A DNA stretch of 64,000 bases from an uncultured Methanolobus sp. (GTDB lineage: Archaea > Halobacteriota > Methanosarcinia > Methanosarcinales > Methanosarcinaceae): the NCBI RefSeq assembly GCF_963667555.1, contig NZ_OY763421.1, forward strand, positions 1,629,562-1,693,561, read 5' to 3'. The translations under genes and the position numbers were made by a program. Each line of letters starts with the position of its first letter. Within the stretch, counting starts at the first letter, position 1. The notes beneath the pieces are model-generated. The model had not been told where the DNA came from. It made no database searches and was given only the letters and a program-made list of their open reading frames with translations. Below, in pieces: positions 35,706 through 45,309 of this stretch.

Positions 35706-36017
35706 TTACTCGGAAACTTCCTTCTTTGCCTGCTTCAGACGCTCCTTTGCAGTGTAGCCTGTAGCTGCGTAAAGGAAATCCCTGAAGCGCTTATTAGAAT
35801 CGAGAATTAGCCCATCATCTGTAACTGAGGTGTCAGACTCGGTATCAACAGAAAGTTTTTTACCCTCTATCCACACCTTAATGCTGGAAAGAACACCATA
35901 AGAAGTTACAAACTTACCATCTTCTTCCTTTATCTCACTTGGAAAAGCCTCTTTGAGACATTCATGAATCCTATCCATTTCAGGTTTATAACCACGCTTT
36001 AACTTGTATTCCTGCAT
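35706..36017 (-). CDS. DUF5611 family protein
   Basis: 103 residues, methanogen-typical: YKLKRGYKPEMDRIHECLKEAFP, then SYGVLSSIKVWIEGKKLSVDTESD and the ending FRDFLYAATGYTAKERLKQAKK. Soluble, function unknown. An upstream TTG is an alternative start, but AGGT is correctly spaced only for the ATG. Just upstream of the DUF98 gene in the same direction, with a 38-nt gap. Confidence 0.7.
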   Translation of the reverse strand: MQEYKLKRGYKPEMDRIHECLKEAFPSEIKEEDGKFVTSYGVLSSIKVWIEGKKLSVDTESDTSVTDDGLILDSNKRFRDFLYAATGYTAKERLKQAKKEVSE

Positions 36018-36161
36018 TTCGATCAAACCTATATAACATTCTTTAAACGAATAAATGTACCGGTTTGCATTTATAATAAAGCAACCCGAGAAACATATTA
36101 ATTTATATAAAATTAAGTTTACGGGGTTTTGTAAAAACCTCTCAACTCATTAAATACATAT

Positions 36162-36857
36162 TCATTTTGTAAGCACCAGTTTTCCCCTGTCTCCCACAAG
36201 CCTCACCTGAGGAACCTTTTCAAGAACCATGTTTCCCAGCTCTTTTAATTCATCCCATGTCGGAGTAGGAGTATCATGACCCATGAACGGCAGGTCAAAC
36301 TCTGGATTGCTCATAAACTGGTAGAGCATCACTTCAGAAGCGCCCTCAAGATCTGGCAATATGCGAGGCATGTTTTGCGCATTCACATATTCCGGGATGA
36401 CACGTATCCACACCCTGAGCCATTTCTGCTTTGCAATGACCATGGATTCATCAAGAAGCTTCAGGTATTTCTGTGTCCTCTCCTCTGACATTCCGGTAAC
36501 TTCCATCACTGCCTTTACATCATCTCCCGGTGCTTTTATCTCAAGAACAAAACCATAAACAAAAGGAAGAGCTTTTTCAAGAATATCAGGCTTCATACCA
36601 TTGGATTTCAGTATGACCTGTTTTCCCATTTCATGCAGACCCTCTATCAAAGGCATCAGTTCTTTCTGCAGTGTAGGCTCTGCACCCCCAAGATATACGT
36701 TCTCGGTTGTGGACTTTCTGGCATAATCAAGAACCCTGTCCAAAGACCATTCCTTTACAGGCTGATGTATATGAACACAATAAGGACACTTCATATTACA
36801 TCCTCCAAACTCAACCCTTATCTGTCCTTTAGCATCTGATAGATCAATTAATCTCAT
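36162..36857 (-). CDS. Radical-SAM protein, pyruvate-formate-lyase-activating-enzyme-like
   Basis: 231 residues. The 4Fe-4S/SAM motif CNMKCPYC lies at residues 20-27, within GQIRVEFGGCNMKCPYC, followed by YLGGAEPTLQKEL (GGE-type motif) and VILKSNG. No extra ferredoxin or SPASM domain. The architecture fits glycyl-radical-activase-like or tRNA/cofactor-modifying enzymes; the substrate is unknown. AGGAG is 7 nt before the ATG. Confidence 0.8.
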   Translation of the reverse strand: MRLIDLSDAKGQIRVEFGGCNMKCPYCVHIHQPVKEWSLDRVLDYARKSTTENVYLGGAEPTLQKELMPLIEGLHEMGKQVILKSNGMKPDILEKALPFVYGFVLEIKAPGDDVKAVMEVTGMSEERTQKYLKLLDESMVIAKQKWLRVWIRVIPEYVNAQNMPRILPDLEGASEVMLYQFMSNPEFDLPFMGHDTPTPTWDELKELGNMVLEKVPQVRLVGDRGKLVLTK

Positions 36858-37028
36858 TCTTAAACTCCTTCACTCAATACCAATTTTAAAATGATTATGA
36901 CTATCTACATTTTTATAACTAACAGTATTAATAGTTAGACCCCACAAATTCAGCATTCGACATGGAACGGACATAGCGATTACTATTTATGTATATTAGA
37001 CCATCAAAGCAGAAAGACGGTGATCACA

Positions 37029-37325
37029 TTGACAAGAAAACTTACTCTTGAAGATCTTGAACGATCAAAAGACAAGAAGGAAAACAAACAGGAGGGAATA
37101 GATCTTGAAGGTCTCTATGACCTTATCATACCACCCGGAACTCCTTCATACATTATCTATGACCTTGTAGAAGAGTTCGAGCTTGAACCTGTTGAAAGGA
37201 AGCTCAGCGTACACATTGTGGATACTGATGAGAGGGAACTGATCGCTCTGAGGGGCACACTGGAAGTTGTGCAGGCTGCCGAGAGATTCCTGCATGAAGA
37301 ACTCAAGGCATGGATCGAGAGTTAA
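37029..37325 (+). CDS. Small conserved-looking protein divergent from the radical-SAM gene
   Basis: 98 residues: acidic/basic N terminus, then LYDLIIPPGTPSYIIYDLVEEFELEPVERKLSVHIVDTDERELIALRG in pieces of beta-alpha character and a C-terminal helix. I do not recognise the family. A GTG lies 9 nt earlier, but it is part of a near-perfect GGTGATC ribosome-binding site, so the TTG is favoured. It is convergent with the methanogenesis-marker-2 gene. Confidence 0.6.
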   Translation: MTRKLTLEDLERSKDKKENKQEGIDLEGLYDLIIPPGTPSYIIYDLVEEFELEPVERKLSVHIVDTDERELIALRGTLEVVQAAERFLHEELKAWIES

Positions 37326-37433
37326 ATAAAATAGGGAACTCTTAACAGCGCCCTTTAGCTACCTAATACATAATCAACGTTCAAAGTTTTTCAAAAATAA
37401 GAATCTGGAACAAGACAGCATTCCGCTGTCCAT

Positions 37434-38405
37434 TCATATTCCTGTTATTCCGCTTTCCTCAAAGTCAAAGACAACAGCCCTGCCGCTGTCATCGTAAATA
37501 TCAATTACCTGACTGTCATTGATCTCACCAACAACAGCAGCCTTTATTCCTGAATTTTCAAAAACCTCTACACACTCATCAGCGTGCTCTGCCTTTGCGG
37601 TAACAACATAACCGGTTGCAGGATATATCTTAAGCCACTGCTCAAGATCAAGACCTTCCGGGAGTGGTATCTTTCTAAGATCAACTGAGGCACCGACCCT
37701 GCTTACTTCACAGAGCATACCAAGTGTGCCGATGGTTCCAGGGTTGCTTATGTCTTTACCCGCAGTTACCAGTTTCTTTTCTCCTATCTCCTGCATGACC
37801 ATGAAACACTCACGTACAACATCAGCTTCCTTAAAAGATGTAGTATCCCAGCTATATGGAGAGTTCTTACCAACTCTGCCATCCATGTCATATGCAACTA
37901 TTACAACATCTCCAGGCTTTGCACTGTCACTTCTGATAACGCAGTCCTTCTTTGCAATTCCGATTATGGCAACTGCAAGTGAGTTGTATGGAGTGTCAGG
38001 GTGCATGTGCCCACCAACCATTGGAACTCCGAACTTCTTTATTCCATCGCGGATTCCTTTCATGATCTCTTCTGTGGATTTGAGGTCACTTGAAGCCATC
38101 ACGTTTACCATTGCAAGAGGTCGTCCACCCATTGCAGAAATATCATTGACATTTACAACAACAGAAGTGTAACCAGTCCACCAGGGACTCTTGTTGACGA
38201 TCCTGCCCCATATGGCATCGGCTGCAAACAGAATTACATCATCGGTTCCAATATCGATGATAGCTGCATCATCACCAAAATCGTCTATGACCTCACCATA
38301 CTCAGACCTGACAGTCTCAAATATGCTAACGATATCTGCTATCGGTTTCTTTCTGGTGACACCTTCAAAGTTCCTTAAATTTGCCGCAAGCTCTTCGATA
38401 TTCAA
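37434..38405 (-). CDS. Methanogenesis marker protein 2 (AIR-synthase-related)
   Basis: 323 residues of the PurM/ThiL/SelD ATP-binding superfamily. Features: DDFGDDAAIIDIG, VVVNVNDISAMGGRPLAMVNVM (nucleotide-binding loop), PMVGGHMHPDTPYNSLAVAIIG and KDISNPGTIGTLGML. The close match to the marker-2 family found only in methanogens is the assignment; the biochemical role (probably in making a methanogenic cofactor or MCR modification) is unknown. Starts with TTG five nt after GGGTG. Confidence 0.85.
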   Translation of the reverse strand: MNIEELAANLRNFEGVTRKKPIADIVSIFETVRSEYGEVIDDFGDDAAIIDIGTDDVILFAADAIWGRIVNKSPWWTGYTSVVVNVNDISAMGGRPLAMVNVMASSDLKSTEEIMKGIRDGIKKFGVPMVGGHMHPDTPYNSLAVAIIGIAKKDCVIRSDSAKPGDVVIVAYDMDGRVGKNSPYSWDTTSFKEADVVRECFMVMQEIGEKKLVTAGKDISNPGTIGTLGMLCEVSRVGASVDLRKIPLPEGLDLEQWLKIYPATGYVVTAKAEHADECVEVFENSGIKAAVVGEINDSQVIDIYDDSGRAVVFDFEESGITGI

Positions 38406-38491
38406 AAAAACACCCTGAAATTAGTAGAATTATTAGTAGGATCAATAGAATAAAATGACGAAATAATATGAAAAGGTATCAGTGAAAAGGA

Positions 38492-39427
38492 TTATTCCTT
38501 TCCACATGAACTCTTCTTTTTCATATCAAGCTTAATAACGTTCCTGCGCTCTTCACTCATCTGTGACATGTCCTGCCCGATAAGTCCGTAGGCATCAGAC
38601 CTGCACTGGCGGCAGTGTCTCATCTGCTGGACATAAGGAGCACACCTGTCCTGGACAGCCTTACATTCTGCTGGTGTTGGTGCTGTCCTGTCGGCAAACT
38701 TTGCCTGACAGATAAGCGGCATTACATTCATTATGAAGACACCAAGTTCATTGATCTTCTGTGCAAGTTCAACAATATGCTCATCGTTGATTCCTGGCAC
38801 AAGGACTGTGTTGATCTTTACAACAAGACCTGCTTCCACAGCCATCCTGATACCTTCGAGCTGGTTCTTTACCATGATCTCAGCAGCCTCTAGACCTCTG
38901 TAGATCTTACCCTTATAGGATATGTGGCCTATGAGCTGTGCTTCAATCTCAGGATCTATCGCATTCATGGTCACTGTAAGTGTGGTAACTCCAACTCTAA
39001 GAAGATCAGGCATCTTTTCAGGAAGTGCCAGACCATTAGTACTGAGACAGAGTGTGACATCAGGGAACTCCTTCTTGATAAGTTCTAATGTCTCAAATGT
39101 CTCATCGTTAGCCAATGGATCTCCTGGTCCTGCAATACCGACAACCTTGATGAATGGATAAGCTTCAAGCACCTGCTTTGTCTTCTCAAGTGCAGCCTGT
39201 GGACTCAGGACTTCACTTGTAACACCTGGTCGGCTTTCATTCACGCAGTCAAACTTGCGATCACAATAATTGCACTGAATGTTGCATTTCGGAGCTACTG
39301 CAAGGTGGATCCTTCCGAACTTGTGTTGGGCTTCTTTGGAATAACAGGGATGTTGTGCTATCACTCTCTTGACATCTTCATCCTTGTTTATTTCTATTTC
39401 ACAAACGTCTGCTTTTTCATTTTCCAT
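38492..39427 (-). CDS. nifB: NifB-like radical-SAM FeMo-cofactor precursor synthase
   Basis: About 311 residues. The N-terminal HPCYSKEAQHKFGRIHLAV and the radical-SAM motif CNIQCNYC followed by DRKFDCVNESRPGV are the NifB signature, with further Cys in the C-terminal part (HCRQCRSDAYG). NifB makes the 8Fe-9S-C core of nitrogenase cofactors; methanogens carry the minimal form without NifX domain. No nif structural genes lie in this window, so diazotrophy or another carbide-cluster role is open. AGGAG is 7 nt before the ATG. Confidence 0.88.
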   Translation of the reverse strand: MENEKADVCEIEINKDEDVKRVIAQHPCYSKEAQHKFGRIHLAVAPKCNIQCNYCDRKFDCVNESRPGVTSEVLSPQAALEKTKQVLEAYPFIKVVGIAGPGDPLANDETFETLELIKKEFPDVTLCLSTNGLALPEKMPDLLRVGVTTLTVTMNAIDPEIEAQLIGHISYKGKIYRGLEAAEIMVKNQLEGIRMAVEAGLVVKINTVLVPGINDEHIVELAQKINELGVFIMNVMPLICQAKFADRTAPTPAECKAVQDRCAPYVQQMRHCRQCRSDAYGLIGQDMSQMSEERRNVIKLDMKKKSSCGKE

Positions 39428-39550
39428 TATATAGCTCCTATAGCTCAATTGCAGCTCCAATAAACACGGCTCAATTTAAGGGAAACTAGTAGATATACTT
39501 TTGTGTAAACTTATGATAAATCCAGATAACAAAAGTACTCTTTATACCCT

Positions 39551-39895
39551 TTACCATGTGCTTACTTCACACCACTTACCATTGCCTTCCCACATCTTTA
39601 CTGAAAGTGGGAAATCAAGTCTTGAAGAAAGCTTTGCATGTACATGCTCACAAAGGTTCTCAACACTTGGGAAATCCAGTATGTCATTAAGAAGCACATG
39701 GTCGTACTCCTTGAGAACTTCCTTTATGACCTTCTTGATCTCATAGAAATCCATAACCATGCCAGTCTCTTTCTTTTCGCCTTCGATCACGATCTCTGTT
39801 TTGTAAGTGTGTCCGTGAACTATGCCACATGTCTCATGCCCTGGCAAATAGTGGGCACTATCAATATAATCAACAATTCCAAGTCTCATTTTCAT
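39551..39895 (-). CDS. queD: 6-carboxytetrahydropterin synthase (preQ0 pathway)
   Basis: 115 residues with QueD/PTPS features: DYIDSAHYLPGHETCGIVHGHTY split over the zinc-binding histidines (HYL...HGH), the catalytic Cys in ETCGIVHGH, and DFYEIKKVIKEVLKEYDHVLLND. Converts dihydroneopterin triphosphate to 6-carboxytetrahydropterin. Its ATG overlaps the queE stop (TAATG), and the next steps are encoded in the same operon. Confidence 0.9.
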   Translation of the reverse strand: MKMRLGIVDYIDSAHYLPGHETCGIVHGHTYKTEIVIEGEKKETGMVMDFYEIKKVIKEVLKEYDHVLLNDILDFPSVENLCEHVHAKLSSRLDFPLSVKMWEGNGKWCEVSTW

Positions 39896-40614
39896 TATAA
39901 ACAACCCCACATCTTATGTGTCTGAGGTATTATTCGTGTATCAATTTCATTAAGGAACGATTCCTGTAATTTCAGCAAAAAGCCGGGTTCTGGCTGCATA
40001 GCTTTCTGTGTAACCGGTTGCAGTATCAGACAGGATATATATCCTGAGATAGCACCTACAACGCCTTCAATATCATCTTTAGGCGTGTCCTTTGTTACAA
40101 CGATCTTACAGAAACAATCCCTGTCCTTTGTAACTTTAAGCGTCCTGAAGCACTCGATCGTACTTTCAATATGCAGTTCTGCATCATCAAGCAGTTCATG
40201 AGGCAGAAGCTTCACATCACCTGAAACATAGGATACTTTGTCCTTCACTTTTTTAGCCATACGAGGAAGTGTCATATTTGACTCCAGATACAACGGAGCT
40301 TTAGTCTCAAGCAGATTGATAAAATCCGCATTAAGGAGAGGTTCACCGCCCGTTAAAGATACGGAGTGTAAGCCGGAGTAAGAATTGACCATCTCACTGA
40401 CCTTTTCAGGGCTTAGTGGATTTTCAAGTTCCTGAAACAGATTGGAACCTGGAGCAGCTTCAAACCTGCAAGCTTTTGTAGCTTCAACAGGAGTATCGCA
40501 ATAATTGCATTTCAGGTTACATCCGGTAAAACGGACAAATGTCTGCCTGCATCCTACATATGGACCTTCTCCCTGCACAGAGCAGAATATTTCACTAAGA
40601 GAAGCCTGCATCAT
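39895..40614 (-). CDS. queE: 7-carboxy-7-deazaguanine synthase (radical SAM)
   Basis: 239 residues. SEIFCSVQGEGPYVG at the N terminus, radical-SAM motif CNLKCNYC at residues 32-39, SLTGGEPLL, and YLESNMTLPR. Rearranges 6-carboxytetrahydropterin to CDG, a precursor of preQ0 and archaeosine. The ATG overlaps the DUF366 stop (ATGA), showing tight translational coupling. Confidence 0.9.
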   Translation of the reverse strand: MMQASLSEIFCSVQGEGPYVGCRQTFVRFTGCNLKCNYCDTPVEATKACRFEAAPGSNLFQELENPLSPEKVSEMVNSYSGLHSVSLTGGEPLLNADFINLLETKAPLYLESNMTLPRMAKKVKDKVSYVSGDVKLLPHELLDDAELHIESTIECFRTLKVTKDRDCFCKIVVTKDTPKDDIEGVVGAISGYISCLILQPVTQKAMQPEPGFLLKLQESFLNEIDTRIIPQTHKMWGCL

Positions 40615-41168
40615 ATCACATCCAGTGGTCTGGATTTGCGGAGATCCTTCTCAATATCGATGAATTCATTGTAATATCGTTTTGCTATTTTGTCCATCAC
40701 GTCTGCAACATCATCGTTTCCAAGTCCAAGGTCTTCAAAACTGCCATAGAAATCATGGACAACATTAATTCCGAAATGTATCTTCTGTGAAACCGCAGAT
40801 GTGCTTGCGATAGATACGGTCAGCTTTTTGTCATCTACAAAAAGATCATCGCCCTGCCTGACTATGTCACTACGATATTCGGAAAGGACCTCTTTGACTA
40901 TTGCAGTGAACAGGCGCTGCCTTGCATATACGAGTTTCAGGTCGGTTGAATCAAAATGCTCGATGATAAAATGAACCATATCAGTTGAGAAGATCATGTC
41001 TCCCTGTTTCTTATCCTCAAGGTCGATCATGTGCTCTATCTTAACATCACATCCACCTCTGAAAGCTATGATCGAATCTGCCTGGATGTCTGCAAGATTG
41101 TAAGCCCAGAGAGATGAGATCTGGCTTCCGTCATAATCCAGCGTTTTATCAAGAATTAGGCATTCCAT
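40611..41168 (-). CDS. DUF366 protein in the preQ0 operon
   Basis: 185 residues: LDYDGSQISSLWAYNLADIQADSIIAFRGGCDVKIEHMIDLED, then MIHFIIEHFD-type segment and SIASTSAVSQKIHFGINVV. The family is of unknown function but is found in euryarchaeal preQ0/archaeosine gene clusters. Here it sits inside queC-queE-queD, with overlapping ends. A chaperone or enzyme for the deazaguanine pathway is a reasonable inference. GGTG six nt before the ATG decides the start over two upstream GTG codons. Confidence 0.8.
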   Translation of the reverse strand: MECLILDKTLDYDGSQISSLWAYNLADIQADSIIAFRGGCDVKIEHMIDLEDKKQGDMIFSTDMVHFIIEHFDSTDLKLVYARQRLFTAIVKEVLSEYRSDIVRQGDDLFVDDKKLTVSIASTSAVSQKIHFGINVVHDFYGSFEDLGLGNDDVADVMDKIAKRYYNEFIDIEKDLRKSRPLDVI

Positions 41169-41191
41169 TAGTAACACCACGGAACAATAGT

Positions 41192-41890
41192 CTATTCCTT
41201 ACCAAGCCTTACAAGCAGAGGGTCTTTGACACCTGCAGCTTCAAAAGCTCTTCTTCTTCTGGTGCAGCTTTCACATTCTCCGCATGGAACATCAGCGCCA
41301 TGATAACAGCTCCAGCTATACTCAAGAGGAGCTTTTAGTTCAATGGCTCTGGCAACTATCTCTTTTTTGTTCATTCCAATAAGAGGTGCCAGCACTTTTA
41401 CACCATTCTGTGTAGAATATGAAAGTGAATCATCGATTGCAGTGATAAATTCCGGGGAATTGTCAGGGAAGGTGACAGCTTCCTCTTTGTTGAAACCTAC
41501 AACAACATATTCACAATCCATGCTTTCAGCATAGGCTGCTGCTATGTTTATGAGAATACCGTTCCTGTTAGGAACCCAGACAGCTTTTGCAGATCCTGCT
41601 GTAATTGAAGGGTCTGCATCCTCTGAGATATCTTCCATACTGAGCTTTGGAACGTCAGTATCTTTGTTCACAAGAGATGTATTGGTAATCTCCTGCATCC
41701 ATGTAATATCGAGAACACGATAATCCAGGTCTAAGTGTTCGCATACTTTTATGGAATTCTGTATCTCACGCTCAACAGCACGCTGTCCGTAATTGAATAT
41801 AAGAGCCATTTTTACGTCGGTCTTCTCAAGGACTGCCGCAACGGAAGTCACAGAATCAAGACCGCTACTTAACAAAGCAATTGCAGTAAT
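41192..41890 (-). CDS. queC: 7-cyano-7-deazaguanine (preQ0) synthase, probable ATT start
   Basis: Makes preQ0 from CDG with ATP and ammonia. PP-loop ATPase motif [11 protein letters not shown] at the N terminus, [20 protein letters not shown], and the zinc site [16 protein letters not shown] at the C terminus. The first canonical start (TTG at 41875) would remove the first beta-strand (TAIAL) before the PP-loop; the perfect GGAGG at 41898-41902 points instead to ATT at 41888-41890, seven nt away, with no ATG/GTG/TTG in frame upstream near it. First gene of queC-DUF366-queE-queD. Confidence 0.88.
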   Translation of the reverse strand: MTAIALLSSGLDSVTSVAAVLEKTDVKMALIFNYGQRAVEREIQNSIKVCEHLDLDYRVLDITWMQEITNTSLVNKDTDVPKLSMEDISEDADPSITAGSAKAVWVPNRNGILINIAAAYAESMDCEYVVVGFNKEEAVTFPDNSPEFITAIDDSLSYSTQNGVKVLAPLIGMNKKEIVARAIELKAPLEYSWSCYHGADVPCGECESCTRRRRAFEAAGVKDPLLVRLGKE

Positions 41891-42141
41891 AAAGATTCCT
41901 CCAAATAGAGTAGTTGGTGATAAGTAATACCCAGATAATACTGGAGGATTGCTTAAAGAATACTAATATATAAATAACCATCGCTGGGAGGATAACAGAA
42001 AAATAATTATCAGGAAAACAGAAACATGAAAGCTGCTGCAAGAGATTTTACGATCTAGAGACTCCAGAAAGATATGTGATCGGAATAATACCTTTAAAGG
42101 TCGCAGGTAAACAAAAAACAAAAAGAATAAAAAAAGTAAGG

Positions 42142-42167
42142 TTAAAACCGTAATCTTACGGTTTTAA
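42142..42167 (-). terminator. Terminator of the PEF-CTERM gene
   Basis: Perfect 12-bp stem TTAAAACCGTAA / TTACGGTTTTAA with 2-nt spacer, 11 nt after the stop on the minus strand and followed there by CTTACTTTTTTTATTC. Confidence 0.7.
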
Positions 42168-42177
42168 TCTGTTAGTT

Positions 42178-42903
42178 TTACTGTCTTCTGCTGAAGATGA
42201 AAGCCATACCAACAATAGCTACCATTGGGATCGCAATGGTTGGGAATTCCGGAACTTCCTGAGTTACAGGAGTTGTCTCTTCAGAGCCTCCCTCTTCTTT
42301 GTTTTCTTCCTCTTCCTCTTCTTCATTGCCTTCTTCAACTGTCTTTGAAGTCAGGTCAACATTCTGTTCAGTAGAAGCATTGTTCAATACATCTTTGTCA
42401 TACGCGGTCAGAGTAACAGTGTAGACATTAACGCTTTCATATTCGTGTACCGGATTCTGCTCTGTGGAATTGGTATTGTCTCCAAAGTCCCAGAACCATG
42501 TAGAAGCATTCTGTGACTTGTCAGTGAAGGTCACATTGAGACCATCAACCTCGTAACCGAAGTCTGCTACTACAATAACATCCTCTGCTGCAATAACTTT
42601 CTCCGGGGTTTCAGTTTCACTGCTGGCAACCTTTGGTGAACTGAATCCTCCGCCCATACCCATAAATGTAGGTGTGGAAGCAGGAGCTTCTTCTTTTGTC
42701 GTATTGGAACTTAGTTCTTCAGGTTCCTGAACACTTGCTTTTGGACTGTCCTGAACGACAGTTTCCTTTTCCCCAATTACCGGAGCGGAAACACCTGATT
42801 CAGGAGATTCCTGAGCATAACCTGTCTGGTAATTGATCAGTCCCCCAAGCAACAGAACTGACAGGAACATAATAACAATGGGCAAAAATAATCGTCTGTC
42901 CAT
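42178..42903 (-). CDS. PKD-domain surface protein with PEF-CTERM sorting signal
   Basis: About 241 residues: signal peptide (LFLPIVIMFLSVLLLGGLI), a Ser/Pro/Glu-rich stretch, one PKD domain (about 115-190, with STWFWDFGDNTNSTEQNP and YTVTLTAYD), a long acidic EEGNEEEEEEENKEEGG linker and the C-terminal VPEFPTIAIP, hydrophobic helix, RRQ tail. This ending is the archaeal PEF-CTERM signal processed by an archaeosortase, so the mature protein is probably released from the helix and bound to a lipid or the envelope. GGTGG lies 7 nt before the ATG. Confidence 0.85.
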   Translation of the reverse strand: MDRRLFLPIVIMFLSVLLLGGLINYQTGYAQESPESGVSAPVIGEKETVVQDSPKASVQEPEELSSNTTKEEAPASTPTFMGMGGGFSSPKVASSETETPEKVIAAEDVIVVADFGYEVDGLNVTFTDKSQNASTWFWDFGDNTNSTEQNPVHEYESVNVYTVTLTAYDKDVLNNASTEQNVDLTSKTVEEGNEEEEEEENKEEGGSEETTPVTQEVPEFPTIAIPMVAIVGMAFIFSRRQ

Positions 42904-42964
42904 AATCGTACCACCTTTTTTGTAATCTAAATTATTTGTTACTAACTTATGCATAAGCTAGAGT

Positions 42965-42974
42965 TATATATAAA
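42965..42974 (-). promoter_or_regulatory. Candidate TATA box of the PEF-CTERM gene
   Basis: TTTATATATA on the minus strand, about 62 nt before the start codon; leader of roughly 35 nt. Confidence 0.45.
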
Positions 42975-43156
42975 TATATGCGTACAGCCAAAAATCATAC
43001 TCATCATCATATAGTAGTTTTGCAAAGTTAAAAACCATAACATGAGCAAGTGTTAGAAAGAGATATAAAATAAATAACTTTCATATAAAGCTGTTTTTAC
43101 CAATAACCCTATAGATACATATACATTATACGCAAATAACTACTGGGAGTAATAGA

Positions 43157-45289
43157 GTGAATAATATCAATAGCCATCAGGACGATAGATACAACAGACT
43201 CAAAAATGAAAAAAGTCCCTATCTGTTACAACATTCACAAAACCCGGTTGACTGGTTCCCGTGGGGAGACGAGGCTTTTAGTAAAGCAGCGAGAGAGGAT
43301 AAACCAATATTCCTGTCCATTGGTTACTCTACATGCCACTGGTGCCATGTAATGGAAAAAGAATCCTTTGAAGATGATTCGGTTGCAGAACTTTTGAATG
43401 AAGACTTCGTTTCGATAAAAGTTGACCGTGAGGAAAGACCTGATATAGATAATGTATACATGGCAGTCTGCCAGGCAATAACAGGAAGAGGCGGATGGCC
43501 TCTTACAGTTCTAATGACACCGGACAAAAAACCATTCTATGCTGCCACCTATATTCCCAGAGAAAGCAGATACGGTGTGCCAGGAATGCTTGAATTGCTG
43601 CCTGCCGTAGCACGACTCTGGAAAAGTAAAAGGCACGAATTGCTGGATAGTGCTGAAGCCATAATAAAAGCAGTTTCACAGAACAATTCGGAAAACAACA
43701 GAGACGAAAACAAAACCGGTTCAGTCAATAAAGAACTGCTCAGGAAAACATTTGGCCAGCTTTACAGTATTTTTGACGAAGAATATGCCGGTTTTGGCAG
43801 GTCTCCCAAATTTCCTACGGCGCACAATCTTACATTTCTACTGCGATACTGGAGAAGAACAGGTAACGCAGTTGCACTGGAGATGGTTGAAAGGACACTG
43901 GAAGCAATGCATATGGGTGGGATCTATGACCATATAGGTTATGGAATCCATAGATACTCCACCGATAGACAATGGTTGCTTCCTCATTTTGAAAAAATGT
44001 TATACGACCAGGCCATGATGGTCATTACCCTTGCAGAAGCATACCAGGCAACTGCAAACCCGCAGTACAAAAGAACTGCAGAGGAGATACTGAGCTATCT
44101 TGAAAGAGATATGAGAGCATCCGAAGGAGGATTCTATTCTGCAGAAGATGCGGATAGTGAAGGAGTAGAAGGTAAGTTCTACTTATGGACTGCTTCAGAA
44201 ATTGAACAAATACTGGGAAAAGATGATGCTGAAATTTTCATGAAAGTCTTTAATGTCAGAAATGAAGGTAACTTTACAGAAGAACACAGCAATTCCATGA
44301 CAGTAAATAATATCCTCCACACTACTGAAAGTATGCAGAATATCCGTATATGGAACGGAGAACATGGGGATTACATCCTTAAGTCCATTGAGATATCAAG
44401 AAAAAAGCTGTTCAATGAACGCGAAAAAAGGATACATCCATCTAAAGATGACAAGATCCTCACAGACTGGAATGGACTGACCATAGCTGCATTCTGCAAA
44501 GCTGCACAGGCATTTGATAATGATAACTATATAAGAACTGCCATAAAAGCTGTAAGCTTCTTCATGGAAAATATGACCGATACTGATGGAAAGATGAAGC
44601 ATCGATATCGCGAGGGAGAAATTGGGATCGATGCATTCCTTGAGGATTATGCTTTCTTCACGTGGGGACTTATCGAGCTTTACCAGACCACTTTTGACAT
44701 AAAGTACCTGAAACACGCTCTGAAACTTACCGATTATCTGGTCACACATTTCCATGACACAGATAGCGGTGGATTCTTCCATACATCTGACGAAGCGGAA
44801 GAAATGATATTCAGAAGCAAGGAAGTTTATGACGGAGCGATACCATCCGGCAACTCTGTGACTGCCATGAACCTGTTAAGACTTGCAAAGATAACAGGCG
44901 ATACGAAATATGAGGAGATAGCAGACAAAACCCTCAGTACCTTTGCGGAAAAGGTAAGTTCCGCACCAGCCGGATATACGCAGTTCATGTCAGCCGTAGA
45001 CCTTGCACTTAACAGCTCTGTAGAAATTGTGATTGCCGGAGAAAAGCATGATAGCAACACCATGGAAATTATACGTTTCATCAATGAGAGGTTCATTCCT
45101 GAAAAAATGATGGTGCTGAAAGATAAAGAAGATTCTGACAAAATTGATGCAATAGCACCCTATACAAAAGACATGTTAATGTTAGACGACAGAATTACCG
45201 TGCACATATGCCAGAATAACAACTGCAAGCTCCCTTCCAATGATATTGGAAAGATCAAAGAACAGATAGAAGCACTGTCTCATATATAA
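43157..45289 (+). CDS. DUF255 thioredoxin-domain protein (YyaL / spermatogenesis-associated 20 family)
   Basis: 710 residues. The N-terminal thioredoxin-like DUF255 domain begins [21 protein letters not shown] and has the redox motif [10 protein letters not shown] (CHWC) near residue 60. A six-hairpin glycosidase-like (alpha/alpha)6 domain follows, with [17 protein letters not shown] and [19 protein letters not shown]. The family is broadly conserved, with no proven reaction. Starts with GTG, 8 nt after GGGAGT. It is followed after 20 nt by the adenylate-forming enzyme. Confidence 0.88.
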   Translation: MNNINSHQDDRYNRLKNEKSPYLLQHSQNPVDWFPWGDEAFSKAAREDKPIFLSIGYSTCHWCHVMEKESFEDDSVAELLNEDFVSIKVDREERPDIDNVYMAVCQAITGRGGWPLTVLMTPDKKPFYAATYIPRESRYGVPGMLELLPAVARLWKSKRHELLDSAEAIIKAVSQNNSENNRDENKTGSVNKELLRKTFGQLYSIFDEEYAGFGRSPKFPTAHNLTFLLRYWRRTGNAVALEMVERTLEAMHMGGIYDHIGYGIHRYSTDRQWLLPHFEKMLYDQAMMVITLAEAYQATANPQYKRTAEEILSYLERDMRASEGGFYSAEDADSEGVEGKFYLWTASEIEQILGKDDAEIFMKVFNVRNEGNFTEEHSNSMTVNNILHTTESMQNIRIWNGEHGDYILKSIEISRKKLFNEREKRIHPSKDDKILTDWNGLTIAAFCKAAQAFDNDNYIRTAIKAVSFFMENMTDTDGKMKHRYREGEIGIDAFLEDYAFFTWGLIELYQTTFDIKYLKHALKLTDYLVTHFHDTDSGGFFHTSDEAEEMIFRSKEVYDGAIPSGNSVTAMNLLRLAKITGDTKYEEIADKTLSTFAEKVSSAPAGYTQFMSAVDLALNSSVEIVIAGEKHDSNTMEIIRFINERFIPEKMMVLKDKEDSDKIDAIAPYTKDMLMLDDRITVHICQNNNCKLPSNDIGKIKEQIEALSHI

Positions 45290-45309
45290 GGAGCGAAGGA
45301 GCAACACAC

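Noticed and set aside
38492..39427. Full nitrogenase locus around nifB
   Set aside because: Neighbours are preQ0 and methanogenesis-marker genes; no nifH, D or K is nearby, and methanogens often keep nifB apart.
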